Assembly: GCF_000178115.2 (NCBI RefSeq)
Contig: NC_014828.1
Coordinates: forward strand, 519,501 to 583,500
Source: Ethanoligenens harbinense YUAN-3
GTDB taxonomy: Bacteria; Bacillota; Clostridia; Oscillospirales; Ethanoligenentaceae
Length of the DNA: 64,000 nt
Reading direction: 5' to 3'
Of this stretch, positions 39,848-47,554 are shown piece after piece. How positions within the stretch are numbered: position 1 is the first letter of the stretch; each line of letters starts with the position of its first letter. The notes under the pieces were generated by a model. That model was not told where the DNA came from and searched no databases. It saw only the letters and a program-made list of their open reading frames with translations. Position numbers and translations under genes: made by a program.

Positions 39848-41179
39848 ATGATAAAAAGAATTTTTTCCCTCGCGGCATATTTTTTGGCGCCCGTTCTGCT
39901 GGTGGCTGTGATCTTTTCCTCAAACCCCGGTTACTATGGATCGGTTGGTTTTGTTCCTATGGTGCTTGGCGCGGTGGCCTATACGTTGCTAAACGCCCAA
40001 CTGATTTTAAGTGCAAGACCAAAATGGATTGAATCCGCCTTCGGACTGGACCGGTTTTACCGCTTCCACAGCCTGATGGCGGTCATTGCCATCATTCTCG
40101 CATTTGCCCACAAACTGCTGGAGGGAAAGGCTTTCCCGGAAAGTTTTCAGACAAAGCTCGGCGATATGGCCCTCGTCCTTTTCATCGGAGTTTCCGCGCT
40201 AGCACTGGTTTTCATGGCCGATACACTGATCCGCCTGTTCCGGCCGCTACGGTGGGTACGCTCCCTTTTCGTCCGGCTGAAAGTCGGAAAATATAATGTC
40301 CAGCGTATTCTTCACAACGCAAGCGTTGCGGCGGTGGTGCTGGTTTTCGTCCACGTCATACTCACCTATTCCGCGCATGACCCGCTCGTGAAAGCCTTTT
40401 ATATCCTCTATTTCGGGGGAGCGATGGGATTCTATCTCTATCACAAAATTTTCAGAAAGCTACTGGCCGGAAAATGGTTTACGGTCGAAACGGTCGTTCC
40501 CGAGTCCGGCTCCATGACGACACTCCTGCTCAAGCCGCAAAACGGCGCGGTCTTCCCCTATCTGCCGGGGCAGTTTGGTTTTCTGCGGGTGTTTCAGCAC
40601 GGTATTTCGTCGGAAGAACACCCATTTTCCATTTCTTCACAGCCACTGGAAAAAGAGCATCTGCGCATGACCATTAAGAATCTGGGAGATTGGACCTCCG
40701 GTGTGCAGAAAATCGAGCCGGGCAGTAAGGTGCTGCTCGATGCACCGTACGGCCGGTTCAGTCCACCTCTTTACGATTGCCGGGAAGGCATCGTTCTGAT
40801 TGCAGGCGGTGTGGGTATCACGCCCATGCTGAGCATCCTGCGCTACTATGCGCAGGCAGACCGCAGGCAAAAAATCATGTTGCTCTGGGGCGTCAACCGG
40901 CAGGAAGAACTGATTTGCCAAAGCGAACTGCGGGCGATGGAAAATGAAATGGAACACTTTATGTTTCTGCCGGTCGCAAACGACCCCGGTTTTGCAGGGA
41001 AAAAAGGCTATATCACACGCGAACTGGTTGAGCGTACCCTGCGTGAGCAAAATGCCGACATACAAAAACAACACTATTTCTTCTGCGGCCCGGCGCCCAT
41101 GTGGGCCAGCATCCGGAAAAACCTGAAAACCATGGGCATCCGGGAGCGGATGATCCATGCGGAACGTTTTTCTTTGTGA
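39848..41179 (+). CDS. Ferric-reductase-like transmembrane flavin/heme oxidoreductase
   Basis: 443 residues. The membrane half (about 1-215) has six hydrophobic helices and histidines in DRFYRFHSLMAV, LAFAHKLLEG, RILHNASVAAV and LVFVHVILTY, the four positions that hold two hemes in ferric reductases and NADPH oxidases. The soluble half has an FAD site (EEHPFSISSQPLEKEH), a nucleotide-binding GGVGITPMLSILRYYA and HYFFCGPAPMWASI near the end. It should carry electrons from NAD(P)H across the membrane. Followed after 34 bases by a heme-binding lipoprotein, a probable acceptor. Confidence 0.85.
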   Translation: MIKRIFSLAAYFLAPVLLVAVIFSSNPGYYGSVGFVPMVLGAVAYTLLNAQLILSARPKWIESAFGLDRFYRFHSLMAVIAIILAFAHKLLEGKAFPESFQTKLGDMALVLFIGVSALALVFMADTLIRLFRPLRWVRSLFVRLKVGKYNVQRILHNASVAAVVLVFVHVILTYSAHDPLVKAFYILYFGGAMGFYLYHKIFRKLLAGKWFTVETVVPESGSMTTLLLKPQNGAVFPYLPGQFGFLRVFQHGISSEEHPFSISSQPLEKEHLRMTIKNLGDWTSGVQKIEPGSKVLLDAPYGRFSPPLYDCREGIVLIAGGVGITPMLSILRYYAQADRRQKIMLLWGVNRQEELICQSELRAMENEMEHFMFLPVANDPGFAGKKGYITRELVERTLREQNADIQKQHYFFCGPAPMWASIRKNLKTMGIRERMIHAERFSL

Positions 41180-41213
41180 ACCATTCATCTGATTTTAGAA
41201 ATGGGGAACCTAT

Positions 41214-41597
41214 ATGAAAAAACATACGTTTTTGCTGCCGGCTGCGACGCTGGCTGTCGTGGTCTTTTTGGCCGGATGTGCTGCAAACCAATCCGCGGCG
41301 TCCCCGAGCGCGGCGGGCACCACGTCCGTCTCGGCTGCATCTTCTGCCGTTTCTTCTTCCTCCTCCGCCCAGAAAGTATTTACGCTCAGCGAATTGAAGC
41401 AATATAACGGAAAAAACGGGAACCCCGCATATATCACCGTAAACGGGGTCGTGTATGACGTGACGAATGCAAAAGACTGGAGCGGCGGCTCACACCACGG
41501 TTACTCGGCCGGGCAGGATCTCACGCAGGCCATCCAGCAATCCCCGCACGGCACGTCCGTCCTGAAAAGCCTGCCGATCATCGGAAAACTGCAGTAA
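41214..41597 (+). CDS. Cytochrome b5-like heme-binding lipoprotein
   Basis: 127 residues. A lipoprotein signal peptide ends VVFLAGCAAN with lipid-bearing Cys22, then a Ser/Ala-rich linker. The domain at about 55-127 (KVFTLSELKQYNGKNGNPAY, ITVNGVVYDVTNAKDWSGG, HHGYSAGQDLTQAI, SPHGTSVL) matches the cytochrome b5-like heme/steroid-binding family, in which the HHG and SPHG histidines are the likely ligands. It would sit on the outer face of the membrane beside the transmembrane reductase. Confidence 0.85.
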   Translation: MKKHTFLLPAATLAVVVFLAGCAANQSAASPSAAGTTSVSAASSAVSSSSSAQKVFTLSELKQYNGKNGNPAYITVNGVVYDVTNAKDWSGGSHHGYSAGQDLTQAIQQSPHGTSVLKSLPIIGKLQ

Positions 41598-41676
41598 CGA
41601 AAAAGGCGGGCGACCATCATATTTCTGCCACAGTTCTGCCGTACTCTTGGGTTATCGACAGAAAGGAGACATCATT

Positions 41677-41931
41677 ATGATGTATTTTGGAAGAGGGTTC
41701 GGCGGCTGCTTGGGGTATGGCAGTCCTTTTGGGGGCATTGGCGGCATCCTGATGGGTGTGGTGTGTGTGTTGCTGATTGCCGCAATGATCGTCTTTGTGG
41801 TGCGCGCACTGAAAAAAGCGGAGCATTCCCGCCCATCCACCGGAGCGATGGAGGCCCTGAGGCTCCGGTATGCGAAGGGCGAGATCACTGAGGAGGAATA
41901 CCTGCGGATCAAAAAAACACTGGAGCAATGA
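41677..41931 (+). CDS. Small membrane protein with SHOCT domain
   Basis: 84 residues from ATG 41677, eight bases after AAAGGAG. Gly-rich start (YFGRGFGGCLGYGSPFGG), one transmembrane helix (ILMGVVCVLLIAAMIVFVVR) and a C-terminal SHOCT motif (LRLRYAKGEITEEEYLRIKK). Commonly found next to metal or redox two-component systems. Its stop overlaps the region before the response regulator; the three genes may be one operon. Confidence 0.8.
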   Translation: MMYFGRGFGGCLGYGSPFGGIGGILMGVVCVLLIAAMIVFVVRALKKAEHSRPSTGAMEALRLRYAKGEITEEEYLRIKKTLEQ

Positions 41932-41987
41932 TGCGGCATAGACACATTCCCCGCCGATGTGTTACGATGGGGGGCGGGGGTGATGGC

Positions 41988-42674
41988 ATGCAATACACAG
42001 TCATGATTGTGGAGGACAACGCTGAAATACGCGGAATCGTCACAAAATACCTGGATGCGGAAGGGTATATCCCTCTTTTTGCAAAGGATGGTTTCGAGGC
42101 GCTGGCGCTTTTTGCCCAGCGCCTCGTCCATCTTGTCCTGCTTGATGTCATGATGCCTGGGATCGATGGATTCGAAGTGCTGCGCGAGCTGCGGAAAATT
42201 TCGGATGTGCCGGTGATCCTGCTGACGGCCAGGCAGGAGGAAACAGACCGCCTGAATGGATTCGACTGCGGCGCGGACGACTATGTGGTCAAGCCGTTCA
42301 GTCTGAAAGAACTGATGAAGCGTGTCAACGCGCTTATCCGGCGGGTCTACCATGACGCCGATGGAATCGTTTATCGGTATCGGGATCTGAGCCTGCACAC
42401 CAGAGCAATGAAACTGTATAAAGGCGACGCGGAAATCTCCATCACAGCGGCGGAATATGCGCTGCTGGACGCGATGTTCCGTCATCCAGGGCAGGTGCTC
42501 AGCCGGGAGCAGTTGATCGAGCTGGCATTCGGCAGCAGATACGAGGGGTATGACCGCAATATCGACAGTTATATCAAGCGTATCCGGCAAAAAATAGAGG
42601 ACGATCCCAAGAATCCGCAGATACTCATCACGAAATACGGTGCAGGATACCGGTTTGGAGGTGCGGAAAAATGA
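41988..42674 (+). CDS. OmpR-type response regulator
   Basis: 228 residues from MQYTVMIVEDNAEIRGIVTK; GGGGGTG upstream and family alignment select ATG 41988 over 41928. Receiver: acidic pair D10, phosphorylated Asp53 in VLLDVMMPG, Thr80, Lys102 in VVKPFS. The C-terminal winged helix (about 130-226) shows LSREQLIELAFGSRYEGYDR, NIDSYIKRIRQKIEDDPKNP and ITKYGAGYRF. It overlaps the kinase gene by four bases and is its partner. Confidence 0.95.
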   Translation: MQYTVMIVEDNAEIRGIVTKYLDAEGYIPLFAKDGFEALALFAQRLVHLVLLDVMMPGIDGFEVLRELRKISDVPVILLTARQEETDRLNGFDCGADDYVVKPFSLKELMKRVNALIRRVYHDADGIVYRYRDLSLHTRAMKLYKGDAEISITAAEYALLDAMFRHPGQVLSREQLIELAFGSRYEGYDRNIDSYIKRIRQKIEDDPKNPQILITKYGAGYRFGGAEK

Positions 42675-44110
42675 CGCTGCGGCGGCAATGGCTCATTTTG
42701 CTGACCCTCACGGCCGTTTTGGCTGTCGGCATCCATTCGGTCGTGCTGGGTTCGCTCATCAACCGTTATTTTCAGGCGTATACGACCGCTAATTACCAGA
42801 AAAATCTTGCCCAAATCAAACAGTTTTCACAGAAAACTCTTATGGAAAAAAGCTATACGATCGAACAGCTCGATACACAGCTGTCGTCCTATCTCAGCGA
42901 CCCCATTCTTCGTATCCGGCTGTACGACGCAAAAGGCGGTCTGCTGGCCGACATAGGCGGCGCGGAAGCGGCAGAAGGCATGATGAGCGGGATGATGGAG
43001 CAGATGATGAGCGGCAGCGGTGCCCGCCAAGTCGATTCCACACCGGTTGTGGTTTCCGGAACCGTTCTTGGCCGGCTTCTCATCACGCGCTATGAAACCG
43101 TCGGCGATTCTCTTGTGAACGCAAAGTTTCGGGACGCGCTCATTCGAGACAGCCTGTGTTCCTTCGGCATCGTTCTGGTGGCACTTGTGTTTGTCGGCCT
43201 GTTTGTGAGCCGGAGAATGAGCCGTGACCTGACACGGACAGCCTCTATGGCGCTGGATATTGACATGGACAAACAGGCAAACGGCCCTTTGTCCAATATC
43301 CGTGAGGTCCGTGTGATTCAACAAAGCCTATTGGAGCTGCAGTCCAGACTGCGGCTTCGGCAGATTGGGCGAAAACATTTGGTAGATGAACTGGTACATC
43401 AGACAAGAACTCCGCTGACCATTTTGAAAACGCACCTGGAAGCCATGCAGGACGGCATGCTGCAGATAACGCCGGACGTGATGCAGACCTGTGAAGCACA
43501 AATTGAGCACCTTTCCTCCATTATCACGAACATGCGACGGATGCTGGATGCCGAGCGTGAAAACAGGCCGCTCCACATCGAAACCTTTGACTTTTCCCCG
43601 TTTATCCGGCAGATTCTCTCCGGCCTGAAGCTGCAGTTTGGCCGCAAACAGGTTGAATTGCGGCTGCTAAACCAAAATAAAGCGGTTTTGACAACCGACC
43701 CGTATCTGTTGAGCCAGTGCATTTACAATCTGCTGACCAACGCGTATAAATTTACGGAACCGGGCGGCAGAGTGCGTGTATCCTACGAGCGTTCCGGAGA
43801 AAGCTTTTCCGTCTGCATTAAAGATTCAGGCGTGGGCATCAGTCCAGAGGAACAGGGGCACCTGTTCGACGCCTACTTTAAAGGCAGCAATGTCGGTAGC
43901 GATTCGGGCGATGGCCTGGGTCTATATGTAGTAAAGCAGAACCTCGATCGCCTAAACGGAAGTATCCAGGTCGAATCCGCTCCCGGACAGGGAAGCAGCT
44001 TCCTTATCCGCATAACGGACGGGCGTCGCAAGTATTGGCCAAGCCGCTGCAAAACAAGCACTGGCACGGGGTGCCGTCACCATAAGCCGTCTGCAGCCCA
44101 TCACCGTTGA
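42671..44110 (+). CDS. Sensor histidine kinase
   Basis: 479 residues. Helix 1 at about 9-27, an extracytoplasmic sensor of about 130 residues with a Met-rich stretch (EGMMSGMMEQMMSGSGAR), helix 2 at about 160-180 (IVLVALVFVGLFVSRRM), HAMP-like linker and dimerisation domain with His243 in LVDELVHQTRTPLTILK. The ATPase has NLLTNAYKFTEPGG, KDSGVGISPEEQGHLF and SGDGLGLYVVK. The Met-rich loop could bind copper or another soft metal, or heme. The last 25 residues are Arg/Ser/His-rich and not part of the fold. Confidence 0.9.
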   Translation: MTLRRQWLILLTLTAVLAVGIHSVVLGSLINRYFQAYTTANYQKNLAQIKQFSQKTLMEKSYTIEQLDTQLSSYLSDPILRIRLYDAKGGLLADIGGAEAAEGMMSGMMEQMMSGSGARQVDSTPVVVSGTVLGRLLITRYETVGDSLVNAKFRDALIRDSLCSFGIVLVALVFVGLFVSRRMSRDLTRTASMALDIDMDKQANGPLSNIREVRVIQQSLLELQSRLRLRQIGRKHLVDELVHQTRTPLTILKTHLEAMQDGMLQITPDVMQTCEAQIEHLSSIITNMRRMLDAERENRPLHIETFDFSPFIRQILSGLKLQFGRKQVELRLLNQNKAVLTTDPYLLSQCIYNLLTNAYKFTEPGGRVRVSYERSGESFSVCIKDSGVGISPEEQGHLFDAYFKGSNVGSDSGDGLGLYVVKQNLDRLNGSIQVESAPGQGSSFLIRITDGRRKYWPSRCKTSTGTGCRHHKPSAAHHR

Positions 44111-44277
44111 ACCCGTATGTATATGTTTGACTCCCTGACGAAGTGGGTTCTGCCAGGCCAAAGGAAAAAATATTGGTATGTAGATATTCATCGTTCCTGG
44201 TACTCTGTGGATCATCTATGCCGGTACTTGAAATCTCCCGGAGCAGATATTACGCGTAAAAAAACCGAAGACCGGGG

Positions 44278-44366
44278 AATGCGCCTTGAAACGGTTTGAA
44301 AAGCCCGTTCAAGACGCATCCCTTATACACTGTTTTCTGAAAAGGCTGTTTTACAACAGCCTTTTC
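44278..44366. terminator. Double terminator between convergent operons
   Basis: Two hairpins: ATGCGCCTTGAAACGG with CCGTTCAAGACGCAT (imperfect) and GAAAAGGCTGTT, loop TTAC, AACAGCCTTTTC (perfect, 44339-44366). T and A runs inside the stem allow it to work in both directions, between the kinase gene and the dehydrogenase gene. The remaining bases from 44111 to 44277 show no gene. Confidence 0.7.
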
Positions 44367-44382
44367 CCAATCTATATCCGAT

Positions 44383-45159
44383 TTATAGTAGATGCGGTTG
44401 ACCGGTAGAAGCACTAGTGCCGCCGTCGATGGGAAGCACAACGCCCGTGATGTAAGCGGCGTCCGGCGAAGCCAAGAACAGCACGACCGGGGCGATATCT
44501 TCCGGGGTTCCAGGCCGCTCCAAGGGAATACGGTCGATAAACGGAACAAGCTGTTCGGGTGATCCCGCCACGTCAGCGGTCATATCGGTGATGGTAAACG
44601 CCGGGGCAACGGCGTTCACACGAACGCCTTCCCCGCCCCAATCCAACGCGAGAGAGCGGACAAAGCCGCTGACCGCATGTTTGGTGGCATTGTAAGCGGC
44701 CTGTTTCCAGTCTCCGTTCAGCCCGGAAACCGATGAGGTCGCAACCAATGTGCCGCTGACTTTCCGCAATGCCGGAAAAGCAGCTTGGGCAAGATAGAAA
44801 AGCGCATCAATATTGACTGAACACAGATGTTCCCATGTTTTTTTGTCCAAATCCACCAAGTCTCCGCTCGCATAAGCGCCGGCGTTGCTCACCACTACGT
44901 CCAGATGGCCGAAGCGCTTCAGCACCTCCGCCACGATTTGTGCGGCGGCTTGCGGCTCGGAGATATCTCTGGAAATTGCCAGGGTGCGTTCTTTCGGATA
45001 AGAGGCGAGCGTCTCCCTCAACGCTTCCATGCGCCGGCCAATGATGACGACGGTAGCGTTATTCTCCAAAAATGCACAGGCTATCGCCCGACCAATCCCA
45101 CTGCCGCCTCCGGTTATCAAAACGACCTTTTGATGGAACGGATAAGTGTTTTTCGTCAT
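44383..45159 (-). CDS. Short-chain dehydrogenase/reductase
   Basis: 258 residues from MTKNTYPFHQKVVLITGGG; AGGAGGAAC upstream and a four-base overlap with the previous gene select ATG 45159. Cofactor site TGGGSGIGRAIA, the conserved NAG (VVVSNAGAYASGD), catalytic Ser in LVATSSVSGLNGDWK and the Tyr-Lys pair in AAYNATKHAVSG. Complete classical SDR. Substrate unknown. Second gene of a two-gene SDR operon with a divergent LysR regulator. Confidence 0.9.
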   Translation of the reverse strand: MTKNTYPFHQKVVLITGGGSGIGRAIACAFLENNATVVIIGRRMEALRETLASYPKERTLAISRDISEPQAAAQIVAEVLKRFGHLDVVVSNAGAYASGDLVDLDKKTWEHLCSVNIDALFYLAQAAFPALRKVSGTLVATSSVSGLNGDWKQAAYNATKHAVSGFVRSLALDWGGEGVRVNAVAPAFTITDMTADVAGSPEQLVPFIDRIPLERPGTPEDIAPVVLFLASPDAAYITGVVLPIDGGTSASTGQPHLL

Positions 45160-45875
45160 GTGTGCCTTGTTCCTCCTTCCACATGGATCGTTTCTCCGGA
45201 AACAAATCCGGCACCGAGCAGCCATATGGCGGCATCTGCGATATCATCAGCCGTACCGGCCCGCCCGACCAGGCTGGACACCGAGGCACTTTCCAGCAGT
45301 TCCCTTTTGTTCTGCTTTCCAAGGACGTTCCAAGTGCCGGAGTCGGTGATGCCCGGCGAAATTGCATTGACACGGATAGGCGCAAGTTCCTTTGCTAGTT
45401 GCGAAACCAGGAAGGCGACCGCTCCATTGGTCACACCCATCACCGTATATTCGGGGGAGGGTTTCCATGCGGCCACGCCGGAGAACAGAAGGATAGATCC
45501 CGCCGGGGAGATAATCGGCGCAAAATGCTTCGCCAACAGCAGAGGGCCGATCACCTTCGCTTCAAACGCGGTGACGATTTTATCATGTTCCAGATCCTGA
45601 ACCCGCACATTGTGATGAGCAGATGCGGTGATCACCACATGATCGACATGCCCCAGTTGGGATGCCGCGGCGGCAATCGTGCCTTCGTCCGTAATGTCCA
45701 CGCGGATCGCACTTGCCAGCGGAAGCTGTGCGGCCGCCTGAGAAGCCTGCTCCGGATTGCGCGCTCCAATGACCACTTCCGCTCCGGCTTCACTCGCTTG
45801 TTTTGCGATTGCCAAGCCCAAATATTTCGATCCGCCTATTACCAGTACTTTTTGCTTGTTTAATTGTCCGCTCAT
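45156..45875 (-). CDS. Short-chain dehydrogenase-like protein with altered active site
   Basis: 239 residues. KVLVIGGSKYLGLAIAKQAS is the dinucleotide site, ARNPEQASQAAAQ the second strand region, and ILLFSGVAAWKPSPEYTVMG the Ser-Tyr region. The usual Tyr-x-x-x-Lys is Tyr-T-V-M-Gly here: the lysine is missing, while an Asn follows later. So it may be a poor catalyst, use another base, or act as a partner of the next SDR. C-terminal FVSGETIHVEGGTRHT is normal for the family. Confidence 0.85.
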   Translation of the reverse strand: MSGQLNKQKVLVIGGSKYLGLAIAKQASEAGAEVVIGARNPEQASQAAAQLPLASAIRVDITDEGTIAAAASQLGHVDHVVITASAHHNVRVQDLEHDKIVTAFEAKVIGPLLLAKHFAPIISPAGSILLFSGVAAWKPSPEYTVMGVTNGAVAFLVSQLAKELAPIRVNAISPGITDSGTWNVLGKQNKRELLESASVSSLVGRAGTADDIADAAIWLLGAGFVSGETIHVEGGTRHT

Positions 45876-46121
45876 TTTGTTCTCCTTTTATGTGTCGAAA
45901 CGTGTTTGCGTACCATGCGAATTTGGAATTCGACTGTGTGCCCCACCTCCAAGATCGCGTCCGGATTCGATTTATTTTCCGCAGCGTAGTCCCCCTTTCA
46001 ATTCGGCCTGCTTTATGATAAACTGACCTTGCTTATATGATAAACTCTGCTGACGGGCTTGCCTAATTGCTCCTGCACATATTGGGTATAGCCGGAACGC
46101 ATAGCATATGAAAGGAATACA
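45876..46121. promoter_or_regulatory. Divergent control region between SDR operon and LysR gene
   Basis: The shared 246 bases hold a direct repeat TTATGATAAACT (46013-46024) and ATATGATAAACT (46035-46046), spaced by 22 bases, two turns of the helix. Such a spacing is common for activator or promoter sites. LysR regulators usually bind between themselves and a divergent target operon, so the site probably governs both sides. Confidence 0.45.
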
Positions 46122-46994
46122 ATGATCAGCCTCGAGCAAATACAATATTTTCTTGCAATCGTCCGTTACGGCAGCTTGAACAAAGCATCCGAGCACCTTT
46201 ACATTTCGCAGCCGTCGCTTTCGAAACAGCTGCAACATCTTGAAAAGGAGCTTGGCTGCAAACTGTTGATCCGAAACTATGACGGCATTGAAGCGACCTC
46301 TCCTGGAAAGCTGTTCTATGAGCAAATGAGCGGCATTTTGGAAGAATTTGATCGGGCAATCGATAAAGTCAGACATTTTGATGAGGTGCGTCAACTGCGC
46401 GTCGGCGGACTTGGAAATCTGGTGACCTATTTTCTCCCCCGGTATATAGAACGGCTGAAAGCAGGCGGGCGGAATCAGGTGACCGTTGATACCCGCTTCT
46501 CCAACGAGGAACTTGTAAAAGGGGTCGAAAGTGGAAAATTCGACTTGGTACTGCTTTCCAACGCGGAGCCGCAGCAGAATCTTGCCGTGATCCCGCTCAT
46601 GACGGAGCCGCTCTATGTGGTGTTTCCTGTTGCCCACCCTCTGCGCTGCCAACAGAGCATTAGTTTTATGGAGATCGTCCTGCATGAAAAACTGGTGCTC
46701 TATAAGGATCCCTGCACCATCCGCGCCTCGATACGCAGGCAGTGCAACCGCATGAAAGTGACGCCGAATATCGTGCTGGAGCTGGACCTGACAGAGTCGC
46801 TCTTGCGCTACGTGAGCCATGGAGACGGCATCACCCTTCTGCCCTCGATCGTGGCAAAAGGGATTCAGGACCCTTCCATCGCCACACGAGAAATCAGCCG
46901 CATTCCGATCTACCGGGAAATATCCGTCGCCATGAAAAAGGAAAATGTACCCTCCTATCTGCCCATGTTTTCCGAGAACATTAAGGCATTCTGA
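46122..46994 (+). CDS. LysR-type transcription regulator
   Basis: 290 residues. The winged helix (MISLEQIQYFLAIVRYGSLN, KASEHLYISQPSLSKQLQHL, EKELGCKLLIRNYDGIEATS) is classic LysR. The effector domain (about 90-285) shows LRVGGLGNLVTYFLPRYIER, SGKFDLVLLSNAEPQQN and HGDGITLLPSIVAKGI. AAAGGAATACA precedes the ATG. It probably controls the divergent short-chain dehydrogenase operon in response to a small ligand. Confidence 0.9.
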   Translation: MISLEQIQYFLAIVRYGSLNKASEHLYISQPSLSKQLQHLEKELGCKLLIRNYDGIEATSPGKLFYEQMSGILEEFDRAIDKVRHFDEVRQLRVGGLGNLVTYFLPRYIERLKAGGRNQVTVDTRFSNEELVKGVESGKFDLVLLSNAEPQQNLAVIPLMTEPLYVVFPVAHPLRCQQSISFMEIVLHEKLVLYKDPCTIRASIRRQCNRMKVTPNIVLELDLTESLLRYVSHGDGITLLPSIVAKGIQDPSIATREISRIPIYREISVAMKKENVPSYLPMFSENIKAF

Positions 46995-47554
46995 GCTTCA
47001 AACCAAGGCGTTTCTGCATCCGTGTTGAATTTAAAATACAGGCATTTCTGATTTTAACCGAAAAAGGAACTCCTGCAAATTTCCATCTAAACCAGTTCCC
47101 CCAATTTGCAAAATGTTATAGAATGATGAGGCTTTTCATTAATGTTTTATGATGAGCGATGGAGGTGCTTTTTCACAAAAACAATATAAGCCGCGAAAAG
47201 ATTGGTTTGGTGTAATATTGCTACACAACATCATCATAAGACGATGAAAGCAATTTGATTCCGTTCATATTATAAATCAGAACGAGTCTTCTTTTTTGCA
47301 GCTTGCACAAGTGTGCGTTATGTTTATCAAAACGCAATAGAATTTTACAGGATTATCACGTGAGAAAGAACACCGTTTGAGACTGAATTTGAGCCAATAA
47401 TATCTATTGTAGTACATGAGGAGCTCGTTCCGACGCTTTAAAACCATTGACATATATATAAAAAATCCCTCTGCGGCACTTTGGCAAAGTTGCGGCAGAG
47501 GGATTTTTACAATTCGTAAATCTTAAAATTTGTTAAGCGTTCCGGATGTTCCTT
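46995..47554. other. Intergenic stretch with a bidirectional terminator
   Basis: No gene or RNA structure is recognised in 46995-47455. At 47461-47508 AAAAATCCCTCTGC and GCGGCAGAGGGATTTTT form a strong hairpin with A and T tracts on both sides, so it terminates the LysR transcript and the converging surface-protein transcript. Confidence 0.7.

Noticed and set aside
44117-44299. Small plus-strand frame after the kinase gene
   Set aside because: Runs into the double terminator and has no ribosome site or family likeness.
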